Made by a program: the position numbers and the translations under genes
The notes under the pieces: model-generated
The model's input: the letters and a program-made list of their open reading frames with translations, nothing else
The model's database searches: none
What the model was told of the DNA's origin: nothing
Shown here: one piece after another, positions 9,534-19,600 of the stretch
Position numbering within the stretch: position 1 is the first letter of the stretch
Layout of the letters: every line of letters starts with the position of its first letter
Assembly: GCF_037975245.1 (NCBI RefSeq)
Contig: NC_092579.1
Location: 32,147,666 to 32,211,665, forward strand
Direction of reading: 5' to 3'
DNA: 64,000 nt
DNA from: Apostichopus japonicus
Taxonomy: Eukaryota > Echinodermata > Holothuroidea > Aspidochirotida > Stichopodidae

Positions 9534-10486
9534 CAGTATTAGTGCTGATAGTCGACTCTTACTTTTGTAGTTGATTAATCGCATAGCTCTTCTCGCGATA
9601 CTCGGTTACAGTTATGGCATCATCACTGTCATTTCTACATTGCAGAAATACAGTCAAACAAATCTTTTTCCATGGTGCACTGTCCCTATTTGTTCTTTCA
9701 AGTCTTAATGTGTGATGTCTAATTCATGTTAAAACATCTACCAAACAAAAAATGTCAACAAATTTCAATATTCAACATTTCTTAAAATCCTTCAAAGTAA
9801 ATCAAAAACTTTGGAATGGATCTACAAGGCTACTACAACTACTAGCACTAATCACAGCAAAAAAATGAATAGATGCAACACCCTGTAGCGGTGTGATGAT
9901 TACTATGCAAGAGTTTTCTGTAGAAGGACGTTCACCTTCTAGGCTAGGCTTTAGCCTAGTGTGATAGCACGCACATATTATGACACATTGAAATGAAACT
10001 TCACCGCAATCGACACACTCTATCAGACATATGATACATGTGAACCACTGGCCAGAAATGAAATATACTGTAAACATGCATGTTTGAAGAAATTACAAAT
10101 TCTTTGGCAATCATTAAAGATTAATAAATTTGGGAATTTGCAATTATGCGCAATGATGAAACATTGCTAGGACTAAATGTTGCACTGCAGAACAATCGTA
10201 TTACTAACAAGTAAACGCATGAATCTAACCTGAACAGGTGCTTGCTGATTTTTAACACAGCACAGTTCTAGTGTAGCATTGTAAGAACCTGTGTTTGCAA
10301 TATTTGCTGACAAACTGCTTAAGTGTTGTTTTTGATAGGTTAGGCTATTTTTCAATAGCAGATTGTGTGTAGTGCTAGCTTTAGTCCAGTAATCGCAACT
10401 TAGGTTTTGAGAGCGATTAATCAAACTTCCAAAGTGTAATCGCGACTACTGGCGATTAATCGATCACGACTATCAGCACTACACTG
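9534..10486. mobile_element. TIR element (MITE-like, about 0.95 kb)
   Basis: The left end, CAGTATTAGTGCTGATAGTCG-like from 9,534, is matched by an inverted right end ending at 10,486 (CGACTATCAGCACTACACTG). Apart from one indel and one substitution near the tip, about 15 bp are identical. Both ends also carry subterminal GATTAATCGC motifs (9,572-9,582; 10,412-10,420; 10,452-10,461). The CAGTG-type tip suggests a hAT or Tc1-like group. The flanking octamers (TAGGTACA and TATAAAAG) do not match, so the superfamily is unresolved. No transposase is visible inside. Confidence 0.65.
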
Positions 10487-11215
10487 TATAAAAGTAGACT
10501 ACTCACCAGATGTACAACTTCAGTTCCTCAGGTTTTACTTGTTCAATAGCTTAACATTGAAACTAGTGGCTCCTTATACCATCCTTTACTTGTACTACTA
10601 CACATCTCAATAACACACAGATCAAAACAACAGACACAGGTAGTACATTGGTCTCTACAGGCCATGAACATGTTCTTCCAGTCTAATTATTACTTCATCA
10701 GTGCATTTTTGGGCACATGCCATGGTGTACCAATGTGTTGTTACTTCCGTGTCAATCTCGTGCCACATTGCGATATTTTGGTGATTTTTCACAAAATTTG
10801 CCCCCAAATCACTCAAGCGTAAAATGATGAGACCTTTTTGTCATATTCCGTGATTACATATCATAACCAATACCCTTAGCTATACTTAAGGCTCATAGAG
10901 TCTAAAATGGCAATTTTCAAATTCTTACTTATTATGGCCACGACACGAAAATTTCAACATCCTGTATTTTTGGGATCCATCTAAGCATGTTCTCTAGAAC
11001 ATATATCAACCACTCTGCCAATTAGAAACTTGATTTTTCCCTTCGAAATTTTTTTTCGTAATCTCATGACCTAATGTGACAACATTTTAGGAACACGATT
11101 TGCTCTCGCTGTTTCCTCCGAACATATATCATACCTACACTCCGACAAGTGTACATAAATACACAAAACAATCGATAACAAGTCAGCGCGAAATCAAATC
11201 TAAATTTCCCGTGGA
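10487..11215. other. unassigned intergenic sequence
   Basis: No recognisable gene, RNA or repeat. Only short open frames without motifs are present. Confidence 0.5.
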
Positions 11216-12149
11216 ATGTCAGATTTAGAACCAAATGTGGCAACCGAAGTTCAAAGTGATAGTGGTTCTTCACCAGGCAGTGAAATTGTACTAGAATTGG
11301 AGTGCCCTTTCTAATATTCGAAGCAGAGAGTGAAGGCGATGATCATGCCAATATTGAACCAAATGTTGAGGGTGGACCTGAGGTGTTACTGTTAGGATAT
11401 AGAACCGTATCAGTTCGAGCCTGTCAAATGAGCCGAAATTGAAGCTCCACAACATATCGAAGAAGAAACCCGTTCGGAACTATTGCAAGGAGCATACAAC
11501 GTGGTAAGAATTTAGTAATGAAGCAAACAAAATCCAGTCCATTTTGTGCATGTGTGGTTGGAATTCAAGGAACTGCCTTAACCATATTGTGAGTTGTGTT
11601 ACGGTGACTTACAACCATAGAATCCTTACAACCCATATGTACTGTGTGTTGGCTATGTATTCATACATGTTCAGTATGGTGCGTAGTAGTAGTAGTAGTG
11701 GTGGTTACATACTGAAAGTTTGGCTCGGGACGTAAGCTGCATTATGCAGCCATGCTAGGTAGGCATATGTGTCATTTTATACTCATTATTACTAGGCTAG
11801 TACTTAGGCCTGGAGTTTTGCAAATCAATTGTCTGAACAAAAGAATGTTTCATGAAATATGGAAGGTGTAAATTCACAACAAATGTAACCATAACTGTAC
11901 ATTGTATCCCTGCTTGTTATTGTGGACATCATGGGCCAACATTCATACATTTTGAACTTTCAATATTTTTTTTTAGGCAGTACAGATACATAGCCTACGG
12001 TCAACAGGTTCAAAGGTGCTGGGGGTTCCTAGCAAGACACGTCAGGGTTGTGCTACCATCATGTGCAGTCCAAAGAATCAGAAGTGAGTTTCCAGCCAAT
12101 GGTCATTTCACTGGATTCAAGATGCCAGGAGAAAACTCAATTGTATAGG
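11216..12149 (+). pseudogene. P2X7-ballast-like cysteine-rich domain protein, broken remnant (two exons)
   Basis: This is the remnant of a gene for the cysteine-rich domain related to the cytoplasmic ballast of P2X7 receptors, common as stand-alone proteins in invertebrates. A first exon begins with an ATG at 11,216 and an acidic N-terminus. It hits a TAA at 11,312, continues in the +1 frame, then shifts again into a frame reading IEPYQFEPV, a typical lead-in of the family, with a further TGA. It ends at a GTAAGA donor after 11,503. A second exon follows a T9-AG acceptor at 11,975-11,976. It encodes YRYIAYGQQVQRCWGFL, then RHVRVVLPSCAVQRIRSEFP and G.FTGFK, closely matching the family's C-terminal signature, and stops at about 12,148. 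The central cysteine/CxCG segment is missing or in an unrecognised exon. At least two frameshifts and one nonsense codon argue for a pseudogene. Confidence 0.62.
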
Positions 12150-12782
12150 AAGCCTTGGTTGAGAAATCCCTCACCTTTTCTATTCTACGATTGTGTTGGA
12201 TTATCAATCCTTCAGGGTTCCCTCAGTGTTGATATATTAAAATTCAAGACTTTTAATTAAGGATGAAATGGTTATTTTCCAGATCCAGCACCAACAATGA
12301 AAGAAAAGGCATGCTTTGAAGCATTTAGACACATGTATTGGCGTGACCGTGATGTCATATAATATGTGCATCAGTGAACGGGCATTGACCTTTTTAGGAG
12401 CATTTCCTCCCAGACATGTTGGCTTTGTACCTTTAATCTGGAAGCCAAAATATCCATATCTCCAATGATATTTGACAGAAAGTTATAATAAAGACCAATG
12501 GAGGCAGCAGAACTCTTGAATGTTTAGACTTTGTTTCTTCAGCAGCAGGTGGTTTGTTTTACAATCTTTCTCCAGAAACTCAGCAGTACACCCTGTTAAT
12601 GGTCTTCGATTGTTTTAATGCGTGTGATGCTGTGTTTCCCTTTACGTGTCAGTGTTGTATGTGTCGTCGTGCGTGGGTAACATTTACAGGTATGCATGTG
12701 AGTTGCGTCGTGCAGTATTTCTTGGTTTAAATTACCCTTTATTCTATTTGCTTTTGGTTTATTCTAATAAATTTATCACATT
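12150..12782. other. unassigned intergenic sequence
   Basis: No further exon of the P2X7-like remnant was recognised, and no other gene is visible. A possible acceptor-like TTATTTTCCAG lies at about 12,272-12,282, but the downstream frame closes quickly. Confidence 0.45.
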
Positions 12783-13849
12783 CATTTGAACCTCAAGTTT
12801 CTTTATCATGACTGTGCAGACTTTTTGTTTCCTATGAGAGCTTGAAATTTTCTTCACTTGTAAACAAACCTCTTTACTCAGCAGTAAACAATGTTCATAT
12901 TCTGCTCCAGGGAGACCTAAAGTGGTCTAAACTTGCCTCAACTGACCCAATCTGTGTACCACTTGTACTTCCATTCATGCTCCATTGCAGCCAAACCAAG
13001 AAAACCAGATCCTAATTGATAAGATATAAACAAAGATGTTCTCCTGTTGCTCTTTGGAACTTTTCCTGAAGGAGAACACTTGTGCAGGTTGATATAGATG
13101 CTAATAGGAGTATGCCACCTTAAGTAACAGCTGAGATATTTAAACTCCACATTAAACCTCCTTTTTATGATAGTTTGAGAAGTTGTGACTTACATCATTT
13201 CTGTGTATCTCTGTCTATTGGGTGAATCTTCATATGGTGTTTCACACATGTTGTACAGTCTATATGAATAATACAGTACTGAACTTTAAACAAGTGAGAG
13301 CCCAATGATTGACATATTCCCTAGTGTGATAAGAAGTCATTCCATCAGCATGACAGGCATCTACTGAATGTCTAAATTGTTCTTGGGTCCACACAATGTG
13401 TTTTAAGCACAGTCCCTCAGTTTGGTGCTACTTACCCCCTCTGGTGGAAACTTGGTTGGCCTTCTTCCCTCTGAAAATTTGATCACTTCCAGCATCCAGT
13501 AAGCATGCGCCCTTAGCTGTGGCTCTAAAGTGAAAGAGAAAAAGTTACTTGTTACTTTGGCACTGCTTTTCAAAGGTATTTTGTCAGATTTTGGTGCAAA
13601 AACTACTTAGGAGATCTATGCACTAGCTGTGACCGGATCTAGAATGAGGGCGCTGTTCAAACAACATTCCAAACTAGTTGTAGTCGATCATATTGACTAG
13701 TTTCTCAGTGTAAGTCTTGTCTTGTATCATTCTATGTGTAGCTATTCAACTGCTTAGACTTCCAATAAATGCTTACAAACAAAACTAGTGAATAGGTCAC
13801 TGGAAAATTGGTATGTTTTAAGGATACAAACTGATTAGTATTTAGAACA
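12783..13849 (+). repeat. dispersed repeat T, copy 3 (upstream region of transposon copy D)
   Basis: The left part aligns with the interior of copies 1, 4 and 5. From about 13,008 to 13,849 it aligns over its whole length with copy 2. It leads directly into the ATGGGTA start of transposon copy D. Copies 2 and 3 thus define the 5' non-coding region of the Mutator-like element, with the 20-bp terminus-like motif GGAGTATGCCACCTTA (about 13,103-13,122) embedded in it. Confidence 0.75.
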
Positions 13850-14356
13850 ATGGGTAGAAGGAAAGGCATGTTTGATAGGCATGTAATAACCTTCAAGCCA
13901 GGTAACAGGTTTGGCTTTACTGCTTGAACAGCTGGTGAAGCTGATGCCAATTGCACTGGTGATATTCCTAGCTCTTCTGATACAGATATGGCAACTAATT
14001 CCTCTTGCAAACCTGCTTATAGAAGGCTCGACAAGGAAGAGTATGAGAGAGTAATTAACCCAGCAGATAAAGGACATGAGATATTTTCAACTCAGTCACA
14101 ACAAACCATGTTTGCAGAATCTACAGGAAACAGGTTTGTTAATTTGCAAGCTCTATTAAGGGCCTATCACAGTGCTATGATGGCTCACAGAGAGACAAGC
14201 AATGGATGTGGGGACGACCCTATAGGTCTTTCTGATATGGAAGAATTGTAGGACTTGAATCAAAGGTTGTGTTTGGAATCACTATGTAGCTACAAGAGTG
14301 AACTCTTGTCCATATAAAAAGCTTAAAAAAACAGTAACAAACCTGGCAAGAATCCT
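13850..14356 (+). pseudogene. Mutator-like transposase remnant, copy D, N-terminal portion
   Basis: The frame begins ATGGGTAGAAGG at 13,850 with a basic N-terminus (MGRRKGMFDRHVITFKPGNR). It has one in-frame TGA at 13,925-13,927 and is then open from 13,928 to a TAG at 14,249. That segment includes CKPAYRRLDKEEYERV and NRFVNLQALLRAYHSAMMAH. DNA similarity to copy A persists through ...GGCAAGAATCCTTC at about 14,356, where repeat T copy 4 begins. The N-terminal position, basic start and continuity with copy A support assignment to the same transposase. Two nonsense codons and the truncation make it inactive. Confidence 0.5.
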
Positions 14357-15012
14357 TCAGGTAGCATACGCCCATTAAAAGCGCCATTGACTTACACACT
14401 AAATCACAAAAGTAATGTGGTCTCTAAGTCTAGAGAGAAGTTTTCACTAGCTAAACGCTACCCATCACCGGATAGCTGTCAAGTTGGCCTTTTATGGCAT
14501 CATCAATTTTCCGTATCATGACCATGTAGATTTTTTGCTATCCGAGCCGGAAGTTTTTGTCACTTGTAAACAAACCTCTTCACTCAGTGGTAAACAATTT
14601 TCCTACGCTGCTCCTGGGAGGCCTTAAAGGGGTCTGAAATGGCCTCAATTGACACAATTTTCTCACTACATGTACTTCCATTAATGCTCTTCAACATGCA
14701 AGCCACAAAAAACTAGATCATGATTGATAACAGGTCACAAAAGATGTTCCCCTGCTGCTTTTTGGCACTTTTCTTGAAGGAGAACAATCGAGCGGACTGA
14801 TATAGACTCTAATAGGAGTATGCCACCTTATGTGAGAGATGAATTTTTTTTTTAATACCAAAATGATACTTTTTATAGTCGTCACAATATAAACCACAAC
14901 AAAATTCTATGCAATTATCATTTTAGGTCCATAAAGATGTATTTTCAGAGATTTCAGTATGCAAGGTGCAGTGTGTAAATACACATATGAGCAATACTGT
15001 GTAAGCAGTAAC
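14357..15012 (+). repeat. dispersed repeat T, copy 4
   Basis: This copy begins AGGTAGCATACGCCCATTA and interrupts copy D coding sequence. It is closely similar to 16,825-17,449 over its whole length. Its start is approximately inverse to GAGTATGCCACCTTA at about 14,816-14,830, so the first about 475 bp resemble a MITE with roughly 17-20-bp imperfect TIRs. Similarity to copy 5 nevertheless continues another about 180 bp, through CATATGAGCAATACTGTGTA, to AGCAGTA at about 15,007. Either the mobile unit is larger than the TIR pair, or copies 4 and 5 arose by duplication. Confidence 0.8.
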
Positions 15013-16822
15013 CAGGTCTACGACTGCAACAACATTTCCAGTCACCAATTTTGATAAGCTTGACCAATTTGGGTGCATCTATGATTCCTGCAGGTTGTAT
15101 TGGTATTCCTGATCACCGCCCACTTGGTCTGGCTTGCCCTACCTGCAGAAACGTCATCCAGAGAAGGGTCTGCGGGGAGGGTTTTTTCGTCTCTGGCTCT
15201 GAAAAGTGATGAAAACTACTTTTGTTTAGCTCAGCTGATTCCTCCCAAACTGACCTACAGGACATACCCCAATGTATTCCTGAACTGTTTGGAACATGTT
15301 AAACTGATATTGCATGTCACTCCAGTGCAACTGCTAAGTTACTAAGAATAAGAGAAGAGAATTGAAGGTGTTCTTTGCCAAAACTGGATCATCGGGATTT
15401 GTAAACCACAGCCTCACTGTGTGACAAGTACATTTATGTAGCTGATCAATATGAGCTACCGTACTTGCTCTTCATATTACACACTACGAGTCTGTGCACT
15501 CCATTGAATATGGCTACTGAAGTACAATAATAAACCAAGTCTGTTACTAAATAAATGATCGCCTCCTATATTCTTGATACGACACGCTCAACGGCCACAC
15601 ACTGAAACACACTGTAACAGTATGTACAGTAGTCAAAAGGAACAAATACTGAAATGCTATCTAGATACACTGTTCACCTCAACAGCATATCCAGTCCATT
15701 TAAAGGTTTGTGCATAGGTTGTTACAATGTATTAAAGACAGTTATAAGGGAAGAGAGGTGGATAGGGGGGCATATTTCATGATAAAACATTCAAATTTGT
15801 TGCTCGGCAAAGAACAACAACGTCAAATTACCTTATTCTCCATTGGTGGCGAGCACTGGTTCCTATACTGTACAGTAGTTACTACAGTAGATCTCCCATG
15901 GAAGCATCAGGATATCTCTTTCTGCTGTCAGAGTTGTTTGGGATTTGTTGTTACCTCATCTAACCAGTTGAGGCCATTGATACCACACCCATTCAAAGTA
16001 TATCGCTGTGAATGCTGAGGACTTGGCACATCAACTTTCTCTGAAAATTGACAAAACAACAGAAAACTAATGATAGTGAAAATAGGCTCAAAACCCCTTG
16101 ATGCACATATGTAGGAGCAGAAAATGCATACCTTTGTGGATTATTTGCTAAATAAGACTCAAAACATTCTCTGTGTAAGGTTTTAGCACTCAGCAGCCAC
16201 TCCACTTAGGATACAGACCTCACATTGTGCTACAGCTGGTGTAGACGTGGTCTAGGGTACTAACGTAGCGCCATTATGAACCTGAGGCCTAAGCTAACAA
16301 CATTATGGGTATTTCATGCATTGAAACTGAGTATTTGTCTTTAGTCAAACACCAGGTACTTCCAACTTTAGCAAAAATAACCTAAAATATGGTTACCATG
16401 TACTTTAGGTGCCCACGGATGTCAAATTTCACTGAACTAAGTCATTCACGTCACACACACGGCAGGCATTTTGGTCTGATTCTGAAGGATTTTGAATATC
16501 GTGCATTTGGCACCTACTTAGCAGGGTCAAGGAATGAATCAAATTACGGAAGCTTTGGTAGGTCAAGGCTTAATGACCCAATAGTTTATTGGGGAGGAAA
16601 ACTGGTCAGAAATGCTCAAAATGTTGTTCTGGTCTCATGTATAGAAACGCACATGCTCTTTGTGGTACTTTAAGTCTGTAATACTAATTTATGCGTAAAA
16701 ATCATCCAAGCTTGAATTTTCAGACGTTTGCTTGAAAACCATATTTACACACCATAGCAACTACTTTGGTCCAAAATTGGGACTTCTAGCACTTAAAATG
16801 AAAAATTTTAGCATTTTTGCTT
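15013..16822. other. unassigned sequence between T copies 4 and 5
   Basis: No gene was recognised. Open frames at 15,100-15,345 (+), 15,710-16,018 (+) and 16,389-16,673 (+) have no motif I can name. A possible minus-strand exon of about 70 bp near 15,968-16,038 is bracketed by a TTTTCAG-like acceptor and a GTTAGA-like donor. It reads QHSQRYTLNGCGINGLNW but has no identifiable partner exons. Confidence 0.4.
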
Positions 16823-17449
16823 AAGGTAGCATACGCCCATTAAAAGCCCCATTGACTTACACACTAAATCACAAAAGTAATGTGGTCTCTTAGTCTAGAT
16901 AGAAGTTTTCACTAGCTAAACGCTACCCATCACCGGATAGCTGACAAATTGGCCATTCATGGCATCATCAGGTTTCCGTACCATGATCATGAAGATTTTT
17001 TGCTATCCGAGCCGGAAGTTTTCGTCACTTGTAAACAAACCTCTTCACTCAGTGGTAAACAAATTTCCTACGCTGCTCCTGGGAGGCAAAAAGGGGTCTA
17101 AAATAGCCTCAATTGACCCAATTTTCTCACCACATGTACTTCCATTAATGCTCTTTAGCATGCATGCCACAAAAAAACTAGATCATGATTGATAACAGGT
17201 CACAAAAAGATGTTCTCCCGCTGCTTTTGAGCGGATTGATATAGACTCCAATAGGAGTATGCCACCTAAAGTGAGAGATGATTTTTTGTTATTACCAAAA
17301 TGATACTTTTTATTGTCGTCACAATATAAACCACAACAGAATTCTATGCAATTATCATTTTTGGTCCATAAAGATGTATTTTCAGACATTTCAGTACACA
17401 CGGTGAAGTGTGTAGATACACATATGAGCAATACTGTGTAAGCAGTAGG
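16823..17449 (+). repeat. dispersed repeat T, copy 5, abutting the satellite
   Basis: This is nearly the same unit as 14,357-15,012. It starts AAGGTAGCATACGCCCATTA. The imperfect inverted counterpart AATAGGAGTATGCCACCT ends at about 17,267, and the shared tail runs to AGCAGTA at 17,441-17,447. Only about 10 bp (GGGGTTAGCA) separate its end from the first satellite base recognised at 17,458. The satellite boundary therefore lies at, or within a few bases of, the end of this repeat. Confidence 0.8.
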
Positions 17450-17457
17450 GGTTAGCA

Positions 17458-17614
17458 GTATAAGATCGCGGCAAAAGCAAACTGCGGTGGCCAGGTCTCG
17501 AGCCGAGAATCCAAAATACGTCTCGCTCTCAAGGTACAGAGCACAACCAACTGCGCCACGGCAGCAGTTGATATAAATCTATGTTCGTTTCTAATACTTA
17601 AAGTTCCAGAGATC
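17458..17614 (-). repeat. first (edge) monomer, 157 bp, most tRNA-like
   Basis: The left-most unit is the most divergent from the array consensus. It alone keeps CTGCGCCACGG where the interior has CCGCGCCACGA. On the minus strand this restores a perfect A box. It also has CTCAAGG where others have CTCGAGG, and GAGCCGAGAATCC where others have GAGCCCGCGATCC. Three of four bases outside the array consensus therefore fall in the tRNA-like half. Its edge position and retained promoter match suggest it is the least homogenised unit. Confidence 0.8.
17494..17558 (-). promoter_or_regulatory. tRNA-type Pol III internal promoter (A and B boxes) in the edge monomer
   Basis: On the minus strand, TGGCGCAGTTGG at 17,558-17,547 matches the A-box consensus TRGCNNAGYNGG at 12/12. 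GGCTCGAGACC at 17,504-17,494 matches the B-box consensus GGTTCGANTCC at 9/11. The gap is 42 nt, within the range of class II tRNA genes and tRNA-derived SINEs. Between them, GCGC (A box) can pair with the following GTGC as a D-stem, and GCTCT/AGAGC forms a 5-bp stem around an 8-nt loop. The acceptor stem is largely unpaired, so this is not a functional tRNA gene. TTTT at 17,476-17,473 could terminate transcription. TTTT at 17,516-17,513, between the boxes, could terminate it prematurely. Confidence 0.65.
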
Positions 17615-18859
17615 GTATTAGATCGCGGCAAAAGCAAACTGTGCTGGCCTGGTCTCGAGCCCGCGATCCAAAATACGCCACGCTCTCGAGGTACAGAGCA
17701 CAGCCAACCGCGCCACGACAGCAGTAGATATAAATCTATGTTCGTTTCTAATACTTAAAGTTCCAGAGACCGTATAAGATCGCGGCAAAAGCAAACTGCA
17801 GTGGCCGTGCTCGAGCCCAGGATCCAAAATACGTTACGCTCTCGAGGTACAGAGCACAACCAACCGCGCCACGACAGCAGTTGATATAAATCTATGTTCG
17901 TTTCTAATACTTAAAGTTCCAGAGACCGTATAAGATCGCGGCAAAAGCAAACTGCGGTTGCCGGGTCTCGAGCCCAGGATCCAAAATACGTCTCGCTCTC
18001 GAGGTATAGAGCACAACCATCTGCGCCACGACAGCAGTTGATATAAATCTTGGTTCGTTTCTAATACTTAAAGTTCCAGAGACCGTATAAGATCGAGGCA
18101 AAAGCAAACTGCGCTGGCCTGGTCTCGAGCCCGCGATGCAAAATACGTCACGCTCTCGAGGTACAGTGCACAACCAACCGCGCCACGACAGCAGTTGATA
18201 TAAATCTATCTTCGTTTCTAATACTTAAAGTTCCAGAGACCGTATAAGATCGCGGCAAAAGCAAACTGCGCAGGCCTGTTCTCGAGCCCGCGATCCAAAA
18301 TACGTCACGCTCTCGAGGTACAGAGCACAACCAACCGCGCCACGACAGCAGTTGATATAAATCTATGTTCGTTTCTAATACTTAAAGTTCCAGAGACCGT
18401 AAAAGATCGCGGCAAAAGCAAACTGCCCCCACCTGGTCTCGAGCCCGCGATCCAAAATACGTCACGCTCTCGAGGTACAGAGCACAACCAACCGCGCCAC
18501 GACAGCAGTTGATATAAATCTATGTTCGTTTCTAATACTTAAAGTTCCAGAGACCGTATGAGATCGCGGCAAAAGCAAACTGCCCCCACCTGGTCTCGAT
18601 CCCGCGATCCAAAATACGTCACGCTCTCGAGGTACAGAGCAACCAACCGCGCCACGACAGCAGTTGATATAAATCTATGTTCGTTTCTATTACTTAAAGT
18701 TCCAGAGACCGTATGAGATCGCGGCAAAAGCAAACTGCCCCCACCTGGTCTCGAGCCCGCGATCCAAAATACGTCACGCTCTCGAGGTAAAGAGCACAAC
18801 CAACCGCGCCACGACAGCAGTTGATATAAATCTATGTTCGTTTCTAATACTTAAAGTTC

Positions 18860-19600
18860 CAGAGACGGTATGAGATCGCGGCAAAAGCAAGCTGCGCTGG
18901 CCTGGTCTCGAGCCCGCGATCCAAAATACGTCACGCTCTCGAGGTACAGAGCACAACCAACCGCGCCACGACAGCAGTTGATATAAATCTATGTTCGTTT
19001 AAAATAATTAAAGCTCCAGAGACCGTATAAGATCGCGGCAAAAGCAAACTGCCCCCACCTGGTCTCGAGCCCGCGATCCAAAATACGTCACGCTCTCGAG
19101 GTAAAGAGCACAACCAACCGCGCCACGACAGCAGTTGATATAAATCTATGTTCGTTTCTAATACTTAAAGTTCCCAGAGACCGAATAAATCGAGGCAAAA
19201 GCAAACTGCCCCCACCTGGTCTCGAGCCCGCGATCCAAAATACGTCACGCTCTCGAGGTACAGAGCACAACCAACCGCGCCACGACAGCAGTTGATATAA
19301 ATCTATGTTCGTTTCTAATACTTAAAGTTCCCAGAGACCGTATAAGAACCCGGCAAAAGCAAACTGCCCCCACCTGGTCTCGAGCCCGCGATCCAAAATA
19401 CGTCACGCTCTCGAGGTACAGAGCAACCAACCGCGCCACGACAGCAGTTGATATAAATCTATGTTCGTTTCTAATACTTAAAGTTCCCAGAGACCGTATG
19501 AGATCGCGGCAAAAGCAAACTGCCCCCACCTGGTCTCGAGCCCGCGATCCAAAAATCGTTACGCTCTCGAGGTACAGAGCAACCAACCGCGCCACGACAG
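18860..19600. repeat. duplicated sub-block within the array edge (partner 21,360-21,940)
   Basis: A series of private variants recurs in the same order about 2.35 kb downstream: GACGGTATGAG with GCAAGCTGCGCTGG, then GACCGAATAAA, then TATAAGAACCCGGC, then AAAAATCGTTACG. One unit present at about 18,931-19,100 is missing from the partner. The offset at the last marker is 2,346 bp. Confidence 0.75.

Noticed and set aside
11528-11600. Middle exon (CxCG segment) of the P2X7-like gene
   Set aside because: A CMCG is readable, but the following cysteine spacing and splice sites do not fit, so I could not support it.
15100-16673. Open frames at 15,100-15,345, 15,710-16,018 and 16,389-16,673 as genes
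   Set aside because: They are at the length expected by chance in this sequence, with no motif, and splice context and neighbours do not help.
17446-17456. Telomeric repeat at the array junction (TAGGGGTTAG)
   Set aside because: This is barely more than one unit with an extra G, and there is no run of TTAGGG nearby.
17494-17565. A functional tRNA gene in each monomer
   Set aside because: The acceptor stem does not pair, the T-stem is imperfect, the anticodon loop has 8 nt, and TTTT interrupts the body. Only the promoter-like boxes and two arms are retained.
17566-17580. TATAAA near the tRNA-like start as a TATA box
   Set aside because: On the minus strand it lies only about 5-15 nt upstream of the tRNA-like region, not near -30, and there is no supporting signal.
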